64,000 bases of DNA from Ruminobacter amylophilus (GCF_900115655.1 NZ_FOXF01000002.1:83033-147032), one strand, 5' to 3'; counted from the stretch's first letter, positions 48,381-60,100 are shown. The notes: generated by a model from the letters alone, not told the origin. Translations and numbers: made by a program.

Positions 48381-49133
48381 ATGAGTAGTAAAAATGAATA
48401 TGTATACGGTGTTCATGCCGTAAGTGCCCTTATTGAGACTGAGCCAGAAAGAATCATTGAGGTTTATGTTCTCAAGGGACGTGATGATGCAAGACTTCAT
48501 GCAGTGGTATCTGCTCTCAACTCTCTCGGAATCACTGTTAACCAGGTTAACCGCAAGACACTTGATGACAAGGTGTTCGGCGGTGTTCATCAGGGTGTCG
48601 TTGCCAGAGTGAAAAGCGCCAAGGTTCTTGGTGACTACGAACTGAACGAGTTTCTTGATAAGGTGGAAAATCCGTTTCTGCTCATTCTTGACAATGTTAC
48701 TGATGTTCATAATCTCGGTGCATGCCTTAGAAGCTGTGACGGGGCAGGCGTGAATGCTCTGATTACCTCCAAGGATAAAAGCGCGTCTCTTACCGCTGCT
48801 GCCAAGAAGGTTGCCTGCGGTGCCGCTGAAAGCGTACCTGTATTCTATGTTACCAATCTTGCCAGAACCATGAAGGAACTTCAGGAAAGATTTATCAGAA
48901 TTATCGGTACTGCCGGCGAAACCGACAAGGTTATTTACGACGTTGATCTTACCGGTCCTCTGGCTCTGGTAATGGGGGCAGAAGATACGGGAATGAGAAG
49001 ACTTACCCGAGAAAACTGCGATCAGCTGGTTAAGCTTCCGATGCTTGGGAAGGTTACGAGTCTTAACGTTTCAGTAGCAACAGGCGTATGCTTATACGAA
49101 GCTTTAAGACAGAGAATGCTTAAGACAAAGTAA
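48381..49133 (+). CDS. rlmB: RlmB, 23S rRNA G2251 2'-O-methyltransferase
   Basis: 250 residues from ATG 48381 behind CGGAGAA; a longer upstream frame adds non-homologous residues. SPOUT family: N-terminal L30e-like substrate domain ([21 protein letters not shown]), then motif 1 ([17 protein letters not shown]), motif 2 ([14 protein letters not shown]) and motif 3 ([17 protein letters not shown]), with the trefoil-knot signatures intact. E. coli RlmB has 243 residues. Confidence 0.96.
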   Translation: MSSKNEYVYGVHAVSALIETEPERIIEVYVLKGRDDARLHAVVSALNSLGITVNQVNRKTLDDKVFGGVHQGVVARVKSAKVLGDYELNEFLDKVENPFLLILDNVTDVHNLGACLRSCDGAGVNALITSKDKSASLTAAAKKVACGAAESVPVFYVTNLARTMKELQERFIRIIGTAGETDKVIYDVDLTGPLALVMGAEDTGMRRLTRENCDQLVKLPMLGKVTSLNVSVATGVCLYEALRQRMLKTK

Positions 49134-49159
49134 ATTATTCAGTTATCTGATAAGAATTA

Positions 49160-49187
49160 GAAAGGCTCCGTACGGAGCCTTTCTTTT
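49160..49187. terminator. Terminator between rlmB and the DASS transporter gene
   Basis: Stem GAAAGGCTCCG/CGGAGCCTTTC with a tight loop and TTTT. Serves the convergent genes. Confidence 0.88.
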
Positions 49188-49201
49188 ATCCTGATTCAGC
49201 A

Positions 49202-50683
49202 TCAGATTTTACTGATGATGAAAAGGAGAATGAATGAAAGCACCATGCACATTACGCTTGTGATGCCTCCGGCCTTAATCATGTCTTTGTTTTCAATTTT
49301 GCCGGTAGCATAAGCAAGGGCGTTAGGCGGAGTACTGATTGGCAGAGTCATGGCAAAGGAGAGAGTCAGAGCAATGAATATCAGTGAGTATGAAATATCG
49401 ATGCCGGTAGTTATGCTCGGACTTGAGAGCACGGCAACGGCGATAGGAATGAGCAGGTTGGCTGCGGCCGTATTGGAAATAAAGTTGGACAGCACCCATC
49501 CGGTCAAACCTATGATACCGATAATCATAATGCCTGAGAAATTGCTGTAATCAATCATGTTTGCCAGTTTGACTGCAAGGCCGGTGTTTTCCAGGGCGTT
49601 GCCGATGGCGATACCTCCGGCAATAAGCCAGATTACGTCCCAGTTCATGGTTTTAATGTCAGGTGCCTTGATGATGCCAGTACAGGTAAAGGCAATAAGA
49701 GGCAGAATGGCAACTATGTAACTGTTAACCCCGTGAAGCTTTTCTGTCATCCACAGCAGGATGGTGGCAGCGAAACATATGTATACAAAAATCGATCTCC
49801 AATCGGTATTGAAGCGGCTCTTTATGTCGAGAGTTATTTCCCTGGACTGGAAAGGGAACAGCATTCTGAGAAGTATCCAGGTTAAGAATATGCAGAGAGC
49901 TGCAAGCGGAAAACCTATCAGCATCCATTTCATGAAGCTTACGGCATGTTCTCCATGCAGAAATCCCAGTGCGATTGCGTTAGGAGGCGTGCCTACAGGA
50001 GTGGCGATACCGCCAATGTTGGCCGCAAATGGAACGGACAGTATCAGCGCCTTGATACCTTTGTCTTCATTCGAAACAGAGGCAAATACCGGAGCCATCA
50101 TGGCAAGCATCATAACGGTGGTGGCTGTATTACTCATGAACATGGCAAAAAAACCGGTGACGCACATTACACCGAGCATAACCATTGAAGGCTTTTTACC
50201 GAACGGCTTCAGCAGTACTCTCGCAAGGTTGATGTCCAGCTTGTACTTGGTGGAGGCTATTGCCAGGGCAAAACCGCCGAGGAACAGGATGATAACCGGA
50301 GAACTGAAGCTGTTGAATACAGATTTATAGCTTAGCAGGTGTTCTCCATCAACTGATTTAAGATAGTTTTTAATAGGCGTAATGGCCCCGTCTGAAGCAA
50401 AGAGACACAGGGAGCCGATGATGGCCAGAGATGTCGCATATACAGGCATCGGTTCGAGTATCCACATCAGAGCGGCGGCGATGAATATGGCCATGGTGAT
50501 GTTCTGTACCGGGGTGAACGGAAAAGTCTGCGGAAAGATTACCGGCAGTGAATAGCTTACCAGGGTAATGAATACTATGAGAAGTATTTTAAAAATATTG
50601 AATTCACGCACATCTATCGTCTTACCGTCCTTGTCCTTGGGAATAGACGAATGCGGAATGTTTTTAAATATATGAAAACTCAT
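49202..50683 (-). CDS. DASS (SLC13) family sodium/dicarboxylate symporter
   Basis: 493 residues, about 11 membrane helices plus two re-entrant hairpins. Both SNT substrate/sodium motifs are present (MSNTATTVMM and ISNTAAANLL), each followed by a TPPNA block (PVGTPPNAIALG, STPPNALAYA). This is the DASS hallmark seen in VcINDY, SdcS and CitT relatives. It is likely to move C4-dicarboxylates such as succinate or fumarate with sodium, which would fit the fumarate-reducing metabolism; the substrate is inferred. Shine-Dalgarno CGGAG precedes ATG. Confidence 0.9.
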   Translation of the reverse strand: MSFHIFKNIPHSSIPKDKDGKTIDVREFNIFKILLIVFITLVSYSLPVIFPQTFPFTPVQNITMAIFIAAALMWILEPMPVYATSLAIIGSLCLFASDGAITPIKNYLKSVDGEHLLSYKSVFNSFSSPVIILFLGGFALAIASTKYKLDINLARVLLKPFGKKPSMVMLGVMCVTGFFAMFMSNTATTVMMLAMMAPVFASVSNEDKGIKALILSVPFAANIGGIATPVGTPPNAIALGFLHGEHAVSFMKWMLIGFPLAALCIFLTWILLRMLFPFQSREITLDIKSRFNTDWRSIFVYICFAATILLWMTEKLHGVNSYIVAILPLIAFTCTGIIKAPDIKTMNWDVIWLIAGGIAIGNALENTGLAVKLANMIDYSNFSGIMIIGIIGLTGWVLSNFISNTAAANLLIPIAVAVLSSPSITTGIDISYSLIFIALTLSFAMTLPISTPPNALAYATGKIENKDMIKAGGITSVMCMVLSFILLFIISKI

Positions 50684-50999
50684 GATTAACTCCGATGGGG
50701 AATATAGTCAGATTCGGCTTCAGCATGATGCTTTGTGCTTGTTGTATGCGGTTCAACTGAAGAATACGCAGACTGTTCTGCTTAATCTTCATTATAGTTT
50801 AGGGCTGTTTTGAATAGAATTTCGGAGTATCCGTTTTGGGAAGCCGTTATAAAATTTTTCGACCTTCCTTTTCTAAACTGAAAATACAGCGGTTAATATG
50901 GTCATGCCACTGCGTGACGGATGATAATTCACGGACTGCATGCTGATATGAAAACGGAAGGCGTATGACGGATATTCTTGGGATTGTTCAAATTTTCGC
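50684..50999. other. Divergent region between the transporter gene and rpsF
   Basis: No gene. It holds the transporter leader (minus) and sequence upstream of the rpsF promoter. No transporter promoter was placed with confidence. Confidence 0.4.
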
Positions 51000-51028
51000 T
51001 TGCTAATTCGTTAATAAATCTATATAAT
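51000..51028 (+). promoter_or_regulatory. Promoter of the rpsF operon
   Basis: -35 TTGCTA (51000-51005), 17 bases, -10 TATAAT (51023-51028), followed by a GC-containing discriminator. Confidence 0.75.
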
Positions 51029-51064
51029 TCGCTCCGTTTACCGGTCATATAAATTCGTTCCTTG

Positions 51065-51109
51065 CCTTAAAGATGCGACCGGAATCTAAGAGGCTAAATA
51101 ACCGTAAGG
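51065..51109 (+). promoter_or_regulatory. Candidate S6:S18 autoregulatory leader
   Basis: CCTTA (51065-51069) can pair with TAAGG (51105-51109), directly preceded by CCG. Inside there is room for further pairing. The 3' arm overlaps the rpsF Shine-Dalgarno AAGGGG. This fits the known S6:S18 mRNA-binding element in outline, but the match was made by eye only. Confidence 0.35.
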
Positions 51110-51118
51110 GGCATTTAA

Positions 51119-51514
51119 ATGCGTCATTATGAAATTGTGTTCCTGGTTCATCCAGACCAGTCAGAACAGGTTGCTAGCATGACTGACCGTTGCGTTAGCA
51201 TCATTGAAGCCGCTGGTGGTAAGATCAACCGTCGTGAAGACTGGGGTCGTCGTCCACTCGCTTATCACATCGACAAGCTTTCTAAGGCTCACTACGTTCT
51301 CTTAAACGTAGAAGCTGAACAGTCTGCAATTGATGAAATCGAAAACCGTTTCCGTTACAACGATGCTGTTCTTCGTTACCTCATCACTCGCGTAAAGAAG
51401 GCCTTCACTGAACCTTCACCAATCATGAAGTCAATGGAAGCTCACCGCAATGCTCGTGACAACCGTGAAGAACGTGTTGAAAACAAAGCTGCTGTAGCTG
51501 CTGATGCTGAATAA
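51119..51514 (+). CDS. rpsF: 30S ribosomal protein S6
   Basis: 131 residues. [18 protein letters not shown] and the [17 protein letters not shown] block are S6 signatures. Shine-Dalgarno AAGGGG. The acidic C-terminal tail resembles the glutamate-tail region of enterobacterial S6. First gene of rpsF-rpsR-rplI. Confidence 0.98.
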   Translation: MRHYEIVFLVHPDQSEQVASMTDRCVSIIEAAGGKINRREDWGRRPLAYHIDKLSKAHYVLLNVEAEQSAIDEIENRFRYNDAVLRYLITRVKKAFTEPSPIMKSMEAHRNARDNREERVENKAAVAADAE

Positions 51515-51526
51515 GGAGTAAACAAC

Positions 51527-51769
51527 ATGGCTTATTTTCGTCGTCGCAAGTTCTGCCGTTTCACTGCTGAAAAGGTAGATGAAATCGATTACAAGGATAC
51601 CGCAACCTTAAAGAACTACATCACTGAATCATGCAAGATTGTACCAAGCCGCATCACCGGCACCAGTGCAAAGTATCAGCGTCAGCTTGCTGTAGCTATT
51701 AAGCGTGCACGTTACTTGGCTTTATTACCTTACACTGATTTACATAGCACTGCTAGTAAGATTAAGTAA
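51527..51769 (+). CDS. rpsR: 30S ribosomal protein S18
   Basis: 80 residues, complete S18 ([15 protein letters not shown]-type [40 protein letters not shown]). Begins 12 bases after rpsF behind AAGGAG. Binds S6 in the 30S platform. The gap is too short for priB, which separates rpsF and rpsR in enterobacteria. Confidence 0.98.
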   Translation: MAYFRRRKFCRFTAEKVDEIDYKDTATLKNYITESCKIVPSRITGTSAKYQRQLAVAIKRARYLALLPYTDLHSTASKIK

Positions 51770-51809
51770 GGCCTAACTCTATTTTTTATTATTTAACCGA
51801 GGAAAGGTA

Positions 51810-52262
51810 ATGGAAGTTATTCTTCTTGATAAGATTGCTCATTTAGGCAGTCTCGGTGATAAGGTTAAGGTTAAGAGCGGTTTTGCTCGTAACTATCTTA
51901 TCCCTCAGAAAAAGGCCGTTATGGCTACTAAGGAAAACCTGGCTAAGTTCGAAGCTCAGCGCGCTGAGTTAGAAAAGAAGTTAGCTGCTGATTTAGCTGC
52001 TGCTCAGGAACGCGGTGCTAAGCTCGATGCTTTAGAAACCGTTACTATTGCTGCTAAAGCAGGTGATGAAGGTAAATTATTCGGTTCTATCGGTACTCGT
52101 GACATTTCTGATGCAATCACTGCAGCAGGTGTTGAAGTTAAGAAGAGCGAAGTTCGTTTATCTGAAGGTGTATTAAGATCAGTTGGTGAATACGAAATCA
52201 CTGTTTCTTTACACCCAGACGTTAAGTCAACCCTCAAGGTTGTTATCGTTGCTGAAAAGTAA
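51810..52262 (+). CDS. rplI: 50S ribosomal protein L9
   Basis: 150 residues. [30 protein letters not shown] (two adjoining blocks) is the L9 N-domain, followed by the long connecting helix and C-domain with [14 protein letters not shown]. Shine-Dalgarno AGGAAAGG. Last gene of the operon. Confidence 0.98.
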   Translation: MEVILLDKIAHLGSLGDKVKVKSGFARNYLIPQKKAVMATKENLAKFEAQRAELEKKLAADLAAAQERGAKLDALETVTIAAKAGDEGKLFGSIGTRDISDAITAAGVEVKKSEVRLSEGVLRSVGEYEITVSLHPDVKSTLKVVIVAEK

Positions 52263-52297
52263 TTCGTAAGAATTAGTTTTCCTTAATCGTAATAATG

Positions 52298-52336
52298 AAA
52301 GAAGATACTGTTTCTGGCAGTATCTTCTTTTTTTTC
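52298..52336 (+). terminator. Terminator after rplI
   Basis: Stem AAGAAGATACTG/CAGTATCTTCTT, seven-base loop, T8. Confidence 0.95.
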
Positions 52337-52728
52337 CGTAATCCGTGACTGGCTTTGTATCCGTATGACCATTTTCTAAACGTACGCGCAGATATTTAAG
52401 ATCTGCTTGTAATGATTTGACATCAGTATCAGATAAAATCCCCTCATCTTTATAAAATTAAAAACCGGCACTGTATTTACGCAGATTGGAGAACTGATTT
52501 TAAGCCTTGAACAAGACACAATTAATTATGGTGACATGAATATTGTTGTTCAGATGGTGACACAGATACAGAATTATAATTAAGAGTATAAAATATATTT
52601 GTATAAATATAAAAAATAGGTTATATTTTTAAGGATACAGCGTCATGCAGGAAGACTGAAGACAGTTTTCGATACCGGGTATTATTCATAATTCATTCGA
52701 CAGATCGGCAGAAGAAGGAGAGAGCGTC
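52337..52728 (+). other. Upstream region of recC
   Basis: AT-rich; no gene. A TTGACA at about 52416 lacks a correctly spaced -10. CAGAT/ATCTG flank a short loop near 52391-52407. The recC Shine-Dalgarno AGAAGGAGAG is at 52712-52721. Confidence 0.4.
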
Positions 52729-55700
52729 ATGTTTACGGTTTATCATTCAAATGATATTGAATTGCTGGTGAAACTGGGAATTCACCTTATTAAAAACAGT
52801 AATACAGACCACAGAAAGGTTAATCCTTTTGCTCCTTCGCACTTCATTGTTCAAAGCTCGGGAATGGAGCTTTATCTCAAACAGAAAATTGCGGAATTTG
52901 ACGGGGTGTGCGCACGTATTGAGTGTCATCTTCCTTGGAAGTTTATCTGGAGTCTTCATGAAGCTCTGTTTGCCGATGAGTATCCTCATGAAATGGTTTA
53001 TAACGGAGACAACATCGCCTGGATTCTTCTGCAGGCGTTTTCTGAAGGCGCAAAAAATGATCCCGACTGTTTTAATCCTGACAGTCCGTCATGCAGATAT
53101 CAGTATGTGGCTGATTACATATATGACAGGGATGAAACTGCTTCGGGAAATTCAGCCGCATCCGGAAGAAAGCTTAATTACGTAAAGTGTTACCGTCTGG
53201 CACACCGCCTGGCATATATTTACGAAAACTATCTTGTTTACCGTCAGGACTGGATTCGTTCATGGAATGATGCTCCGGATAAAGAATCACTCAGGGACTG
53301 GCTTGAAGAACTGAAGGTTAAGCACAACACCGATTTTAACAATAATGATTTTGTGTGGATTGGCGAATTATGGCATGAGTTTGTCAGGAACAATCTGATT
53401 GATGAGCTGAAGGGAAAGGATCGTATTCATTATATGGATTCAATGAGGGCTGTTATGCAGAACAGTTCTCAGGAAGAGTTCTTTGAAAGAATAAGAAATA
53501 ACGGAAAGGACATTCCACGTGATGTTTATGTTTACGGCATATCGTCAATTGCTCCGGTGGTGCTTGAATTCCTTGTACTGCTTGGTAAGTTTATAAACGT
53601 GCATTTCATGTTTACCAACCCGTGCCGTTATTACTGGGGAGACATCAAGGCTGATAACGGTTCAAGTTCAGATTCAGATATTGATGAGCTTATTGAAAGA
53701 ATAAAACAGAGACACAGCATTGATTTAAAAATCAAAAACAGGAACATAACTGATGAATACTTTTCAAAACTGAATTCTCAGGATACTGGCGACTATTCTG
53801 ATTTCAGTTCGCAGAACTTCAGCCGTGATTATTATGAACACGGTGACGATATGCTTGAACTTGTTGAAAGTAACCGTCTGCTTCTTACCTACGGCAAGTC
53901 AGGAAAGGATACCTTAAGCAGTCTGATGGCCTATGCGGATAATGAAAACTATCAGGTAAACGATATTCATGCCTTTGTGGAAAATAACGGAGAGTCGGGC
54001 ACTATGCTGAGTCTGATTAAGAACGATCTTCTTAACATGACCTTTACTCCGATGACTGGTGATCCGGATACCATGGAACAGGCGAATGTGTCCCGTAAAC
54101 AGCGAATGGTGGATCCTGATGATTCATCCATTCAGTTTCATTCCTGCGCCACACCTTTAAGAGAGGTTCAGGTTCTGTACGATCACATGCTGGAAAAATT
54201 CAGGGAGGATAAAACACTTCGTCCGAGAGACATTGCCGTATTCATGCCTAATGTAGGTGTTTACGCTCCTTATATTGAAGCTGTGTTTGGAACCAACAGG
54301 GAACTTCTGACCAAAAAGAATTCAGGAGCTGCTGATAAGAATGCCGAACCGCAGAAGGTCGATTTGCCGTATACCATATGTGACCGAACCACAGCTGAAG
54401 AATGTCCGGAAATTGACGGTTTTAATAAGCTCATGAATATTGTTTCCGGCAGAATCGACAACAAAACACTGTTTATGCTTCTTTCCATTGATGCCATCAG
54501 ATCAAGATTCGGAATTGAAGCTGATGACCTTGAACAGATAAAGAAATGGTTTAACGACAATAACATTATTTTCGGGCTTGATGAAGAAGACACGAATATC
54601 TACGACGTAAATGTTTCTGCGGACAAAAAAGACAGTGGCACTGAATCCAATCCGTTTTTTGTCAGCGAATATCGTAATTCATTCAAGTCAGGTCTCAACC
54701 GCATGATTAACGGTTCTCTGATGCCGGTGCTGTCTGAAGGTGATGACGACCATGAGTATAACACTGAGCTTGAAGGAACGGATTCATTCGAACTTCTGGG
54801 CCATCTTTATTCCTTCTATGACGCTCTTAAAAGTCTGCGCCTCGAGTTTAAAGAGTGTGAATCGGCGGATAAGGAAATGTTAACCATACCTGAAGATATT
54901 ATTAAACAGGTTATGGGTGATTCTTATGCGGGATCTTCTGTCATGTCTTTACGGGATCTCAGTGTGGCTCAGCTTGTTTCATATTGGCACAATTTTATAA
55001 TCAGCAGGGTGCTGAACCGTTTCTTTGCTTTCAGTGAGAATAACGTAAATCTGTACACGCTGATTGCCAGAAACTTTGAGCGCATGAGGATTGATTTGGA
55101 AAAGTTAAAAGACATTCCCGTCATCAGCCTGGATATCGTCAGGGAATATCTTGCCGACAAGCTGTCCGGGGAAAGCGGATTCTCCGCATTCTTAAGAGAC
55201 AAGGTTAATTTCTGCAGCTTTATTCCGATGAGGGCAATACCGTTCAAACACATATTCATGCTGGGCATGAATGACGGTGACTATCCTAAATCGGATAATG
55301 GTGATTATTTCGATCTGATGAAGACGTATTTCCGTCACGGGGATCGCAATGTCCGTAATGACGACTGCTATATGTTTATGGAAGCTCTTATTTCTGCGGA
55401 AAAGAGCGTATACATTTCCTATGTCGGCAAGGATGTGGTGAAAAACAACGAACTCAATCCTTCAATGCTTGTCAGTGAGCTGATAAATTACATCTCCTCC
55501 ACCTGTATGCTGAATCGTGATTCTTTTGAAAGACTGTACCATGGGAAAAATGAAAAGACTTACGAAGAGTATCAGAATGAGGCCGACAGTACTGAAAATG
55601 AGGAAATGCTGAGAAAAGCTCTGGTTAAGAGTGAAAGTCTAAACGTTTATGATGCCAGCAATTTCAACGGGACAAGACTCCGTTCGTATCAGTCTCAGTG

Positions 55701-57102
55701 GTGTCCTCGTCAGGAAAACAGTACGAATGAAGAAGGTAAGGAACTATGGCAGAATTTCATTACTCCTGAATTAAGTTCTCTCAAATTTATTAAAAAGGAT
55801 GACGAACATAGAGATGGCTTTGCCGACTGTGACTACGTTCTGGATATATCCACGGATGAACTGCAGACTTTCTTTGAAAGCGGTAAAAAGTTCTTTGTAA
55901 AAAATGTAATGCGGCTGTCTCATTATCTTCTGGATCAGCATGGTCTTACCGAACACGAAGGATGGAGGTTACAATTTGGAGAATCCGATATTGAAAGACA
56001 TCTCATGGACAGGCTTTTTAAACCTGGAATCGTAACAAATGATGACATCAGGAATGGAATTGACGATTTTATTTACAATGCCCAGCTTAAAGGAACTCTT
56101 GAGAACGGGGTTATTGGAGAATATTACAAAGAAAATGTTCTTGGTGATGCGGACAGTGATGAATCTCCGTTCTGTAGAATTCGAAAAATTATAAATCTCC
56201 GTAACAGTTATTATTTTTCTAATGAGCCTTTTTCAGTTCCTGTTGACCTGAAAGTAAAGGTTCCTGTGGAGAAACGTTTTATTGCCGATCTGTACTGTGA
56301 GCACGAAGATGAGAACAATCAGGCAAACAACAGCGGTAAAGAAGACGAATCCTGTCTGTACACTCCGGGGAAAACCGTAAATGTTGAGGTGAGAATCAGG
56401 GGAAAAATAGATGACGTACTGAAAATAAATAATAAATATTTAAAGATAAATTTCAGAATATTCAGTAAATTCAGTACTTCTTTGTTTATTTCTCTGTATC
56501 AGTCGTTACTGCTTTATCTTCAGCTTGCCGATAGTAACGGAAAGGCTGATGTTTCCGTTCAGGGTATTTGGAAATTATCTGAAGATTACAGATTTCAAAT
56601 AGATTTTTATGGTACCAGAGCAGTAGATGAACTTCCGAAAATAGTAAAGAATTATGATGATAATCTGCGAAAGCTTCTTGAAGAAAAACTGAAGAATCTT
56701 ATCAGACTGTATATTCTTGGTCATTATGCATATATTCCTTTTGAGTTAATCAAGAAAATTTCATCAGGTGTTTTTTCAACAGAAGGAACAATAAACTCAA
56801 AAAATAAATACACAGGTTCTTCGTACATATCAGAAACCGATCTGCTGTTCGGTGACCAACCGGTATCAGTTACTGATTTCAATATGTACAACGGCTCACC
56901 GGAGACGATGTTTTCATGTATTGACTGGCTTGTAGGGGATCTTCCGTTTGTGGAAAAATTCGTTAAAAAAGATAAGAAGTCATCTGGAAAAGCAGATAAA
57001 AATGAAATCAGATTTCTGACGTGTCCGACTAAAAAGCAACAGATTGTTACTATGGACAAGTTGCTGAAGGAATTTGGCATAGATCTGGAAGAAATAGGAT
57101 AG
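52729..57102 (+). CDS. recC: RecC, exonuclease V gamma subunit
   Basis: 1457 residues, against 1122 in E. coli. Family blocks appear in order: MFTVYHSND, IVQSSGMELYLKQK, LPWKFIW, VYGISSIAP, MFTNPCRYYWGDIK, FHSCATPLREVQVLYDHML, PMRAIPFKHIFMLGMNDGDYP and ALISAEKSVYISYVG. RecC is an inactivated helicase that splits the duplex and reads Chi. The extra length comes from polar, Asp/Ser/Asn-rich insertions, for example after residue ~320 and near residue 1200. First of recC-recB-recD, Shine-Dalgarno AAGGAG. Confidence 0.95.
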   Translation: MFTVYHSNDIELLVKLGIHLIKNSNTDHRKVNPFAPSHFIVQSSGMELYLKQKIAEFDGVCARIECHLPWKFIWSLHEALFADEYPHEMVYNGDNIAWILLQAFSEGAKNDPDCFNPDSPSCRYQYVADYIYDRDETASGNSAASGRKLNYVKCYRLAHRLAYIYENYLVYRQDWIRSWNDAPDKESLRDWLEELKVKHNTDFNNNDFVWIGELWHEFVRNNLIDELKGKDRIHYMDSMRAVMQNSSQEEFFERIRNNGKDIPRDVYVYGISSIAPVVLEFLVLLGKFINVHFMFTNPCRYYWGDIKADNGSSSDSDIDELIERIKQRHSIDLKIKNRNITDEYFSKLNSQDTGDYSDFSSQNFSRDYYEHGDDMLELVESNRLLLTYGKSGKDTLSSLMAYADNENYQVNDIHAFVENNGESGTMLSLIKNDLLNMTFTPMTGDPDTMEQANVSRKQRMVDPDDSSIQFHSCATPLREVQVLYDHMLEKFREDKTLRPRDIAVFMPNVGVYAPYIEAVFGTNRELLTKKNSGAADKNAEPQKVDLPYTICDRTTAEECPEIDGFNKLMNIVSGRIDNKTLFMLLSIDAIRSRFGIEADDLEQIKKWFNDNNIIFGLDEEDTNIYDVNVSADKKDSGTESNPFFVSEYRNSFKSGLNRMINGSLMPVLSEGDDDHEYNTELEGTDSFELLGHLYSFYDALKSLRLEFKECESADKEMLTIPEDIIKQVMGDSYAGSSVMSLRDLSVAQLVSYWHNFIISRVLNRFFAFSENNVNLYTLIARNFERMRIDLEKLKDIPVISLDIVREYLADKLSGESGFSAFLRDKVNFCSFIPMRAIPFKHIFMLGMNDGDYPKSDNGDYFDLMKTYFRHGDRNVRNDDCYMFMEALISAEKSVYISYVGKDVVKNNELNPSMLVSELINYISSTCMLNRDSFERLYHGKNEKTYEEYQNEADSTENEEMLRKALVKSESLNVYDASNFNGTRLRSYQSQWCPRQENSTNEEGKELWQNFITPELSSLKFIKKDDEHRDGFADCDYVLDISTDELQTFFESGKKFFVKNVMRLSHYLLDQHGLTEHEGWRLQFGESDIERHLMDRLFKPGIVTNDDIRNGIDDFIYNAQLKGTLENGVIGEYYKENVLGDADSDESPFCRIRKIINLRNSYYFSNEPFSVPVDLKVKVPVEKRFIADLYCEHEDENNQANNSGKEDESCLYTPGKTVNVEVRIRGKIDDVLKINNKYLKINFRIFSKFSTSLFISLYQSLLLYLQLADSNGKADVSVQGIWKLSEDYRFQIDFYGTRAVDELPKIVKNYDDNLRKLLEEKLKNLIRLYILGHYAYIPFELIKKISSGVFSTEGTINSKNKYTGSSYISETDLLFGDQPVSVTDFNMYNGSPETMFSCIDWLVGDLPFVEKFVKKDKKSSGKADKNEIRFLTCPTKKQQIVTMDKLLKEFGIDLEEIG

Positions 57103-57126
57103 CAGACTGAGTAACGGAGGAAAAAT

Positions 57127-60100
57127 ATGTCACATAAATTAATGGATTTTAATTTAAATGGAGCCGGCATAATTGAAGCTTCTGCCGGCACCGGTAAGAC
57201 CTATACCATTACATGGCTGCTTTGCCGATTACTGCTGGGAATAGGTACTTCAGATAATAAACCGGTGGATTATTCCAAGATTCTCATTATGACTTTCACC
57301 AAGGCGGCAACCAATGATCTTAAAAGAAAAATCTGTGAAAGAATCCGTGAGCTCAGATCATTTATTGAAAATCTGCTGAAAAAATCATGTGCAAGTCCTG
57401 CTGACTTCAGTGATATTCTGTCAGATGACTCCATTGAGAGCGAGATGCTCCGTGCCTATCTCGGTCTTACTCAGGTATCAGATGATTTGAAAGACAGAGA
57501 AGTACGAGAGGACTATCTTAAAAAGATGATTCAGGCCATCAGAATCCTGCGTCATGTTGAGTTAAATGTGGATGGCATGCAGATAAGCACCATTCACAGT
57601 TTCTGCAGACAGGTTATCAGCAAGTTTGTCGTTGATACAGGTATGAATTTTCAGTTTGACGTTATGACTGATGTCGAAGATCTGAAAAAGAAAGCCTTAT
57701 ATGAAAGTTTCCGCAGATTTATGGTAACGGAAGCGGAATCAGGAAATAATGAATATTCAAAAATATACGACTCTTTTTTAGAAGACGGAAAAAAGTTTAA
57801 TCATCTATGTAATATCTTCAACAGTTACAGGGATCTTCCTGAGATAAAACAAGTTTCGACAGAAGCGTTTAAAGAACTGGGAATAGAAAAACTTCACGCT
57901 CTGCTGTGTGAAGCCTACACGATTCTGGAGCAGTTAAAAGCCGGTGAAAAAGTCGTTAAGGCTGATGATTTGCCGTGTAAATTAAGAGATGCTCTGGTTA
58001 TAAACGGGAATGATGATGAAACTACCGTGAAGAGCAAAAAATATCTGGCGGGTAAAATCCGCGGTATTTTGCCTGTAGCCATTATTGATGAATTTCAGGA
58101 TACCGATCCGGTTCAGTTTGAAATCGTAAAAAATATTTATCTGACTGATAGTGAAAAGAAAAATGATGAAATGGATTCCTGTAAATCTTCGGATTTCTGG
58201 GGACTTTATATAGTGGGAGATCCGAAACAGGCCATCTACAGCTTCAGAGGTGCTGATTTAAACTGTTACAACAAGGCCAAGAAGCTGATTCTCGATCGTT
58301 ACGGATCAGAGAAAGAACGGAAATGTCACCAGCTTGAGCTTGATGTGAATTATCGTTCAGATATTAATGTAATCAGATCCGTCAATTATCTGTTTTCGGG
58401 AGTGCATCCTGATGAACAGAATAATTCCGGGGATGCAGAGGGAGCTAAGTTTGATTTTTATAAATCTCTATTATCTGGAGATAAAAAGATAAAAGATTCT
58501 ATTTCCTTTACCAACGTAAAACCTAGAGACAGTGAAAAAGCACAGAAATATCTTTATATCGTTGGGAACAAGAATTTCAAAACAGAGTCAGCCTGTAACC
58601 TGATGCACAGTCTGATTGATGAGAAATCAAAGAATAAAGATTACATTTATTCTGAAATAGCAGAGGAATGTGCCGATAAAATTGTTGAGCTTCTAGAAAA
58701 CGGCAGGTTGTCTGATCGTGCTGATTTAACGCTGGAACAGCTTAATAATCCTGATGAAAACCCTGAATTGTGCAGGCGCATTACTTTAAAAGATATAGCT
58801 GTTCTTGTAAGCAAGGGGAAAGAGGCTGAATACATTAATGACAGTCTCAGGAACCGACATGTGCCATCGGTATTCCTTTCGGACAAGGGAAGTATTTATG
58901 ATACCGAAGAATTCAGGTTTGTATCTCTGCTGATGAAATCAGTTGTGAATTTTGCCGATCACAGTTATCTGCGACTGTTACTTGCAAGCAGAGTTTTCGG
59001 TCTGGATGCCAGGGAATATTCTGATGCCGTATGTAACAGTTATAAAAAAGACGATACGGATAATCAGCAGAATACTTCCGGTAACTCAGGTATTACCATG
59101 GAAACTCTGAACAGTGTGCTGGTAGAGTGCAAACAGAAATGGCTTACTCAAGGATTTATGGCCATGTTTACTCATTTCATGACCAGATTCAATATCATGG
59201 AAAAAATGAAAATGAGAGAAGAAGGCGCTGAGATTATTACCAATCTTCTTCACTGTTCGGAGCTGGCACTGGGACTAAGCAACAGAATCAGGGACTTAAG
59301 TGAACTGGTTGAAAGTTTTGAAAGTCTCGGAAATCAGGTTAAGTCTACTGATAATGAATCAGACATGACAGGTAAGCGACAGACAGATGACTGCGATGAA
59401 ATAGTCAGAATAGTTACCTATCATTCTTCAAAGGGCCTTGAATACAATATAGTAATGATGCCGTTTGCAGATATGATACATAGTATTGACCCTCAGTCTG
59501 TTGACATGATTAGAGTCAAATCAACTGATGATGAGCATGATGACACATCATATTATCTGGTAACAAAAGATAATCGTAGTACCGACAAGGAAGGAGGAAA
59601 ATGGAATAATCATTGTTATGAACAGAAGGTTGAAAGACACCGTTTATGGTATGTCGCCTTAACCAGAGCCTGTCATGCTTTATACATATGGTACATTGAT
59701 CCTGAAGAATATAATAAGAAAGAAGTTAGGGAATTCTGTCTGGATGAAATCCTGTTCAAAAACGTATATGGCAATGATGAGAACAGTATCTTTGAAAATT
59801 CCAAATATTTCAGAAAATGTGATGACTACAGGGCCGGATGGCAGGATAAGTATAAATCCGACGAAGCAGCCTTTTATTACAGTAGGCAGGAAAGTAATGG
59901 TATCAGGAACGGGTATGAGTATCAGATTCTGGATGCCGACAGTATAAATAACAGATGGAAGGTGTTTTCCTATTCCTCAATGGTTAACGGCATGGGGAAC
60001 GCTGTTGCGGTTAACAGAATTTCCGGAAAGACTAATGACAACGATGATTCGCTTTCTGCTGAGGAGATTGCTGAAAGCGGAAATCAGACAACAAAGGAAC

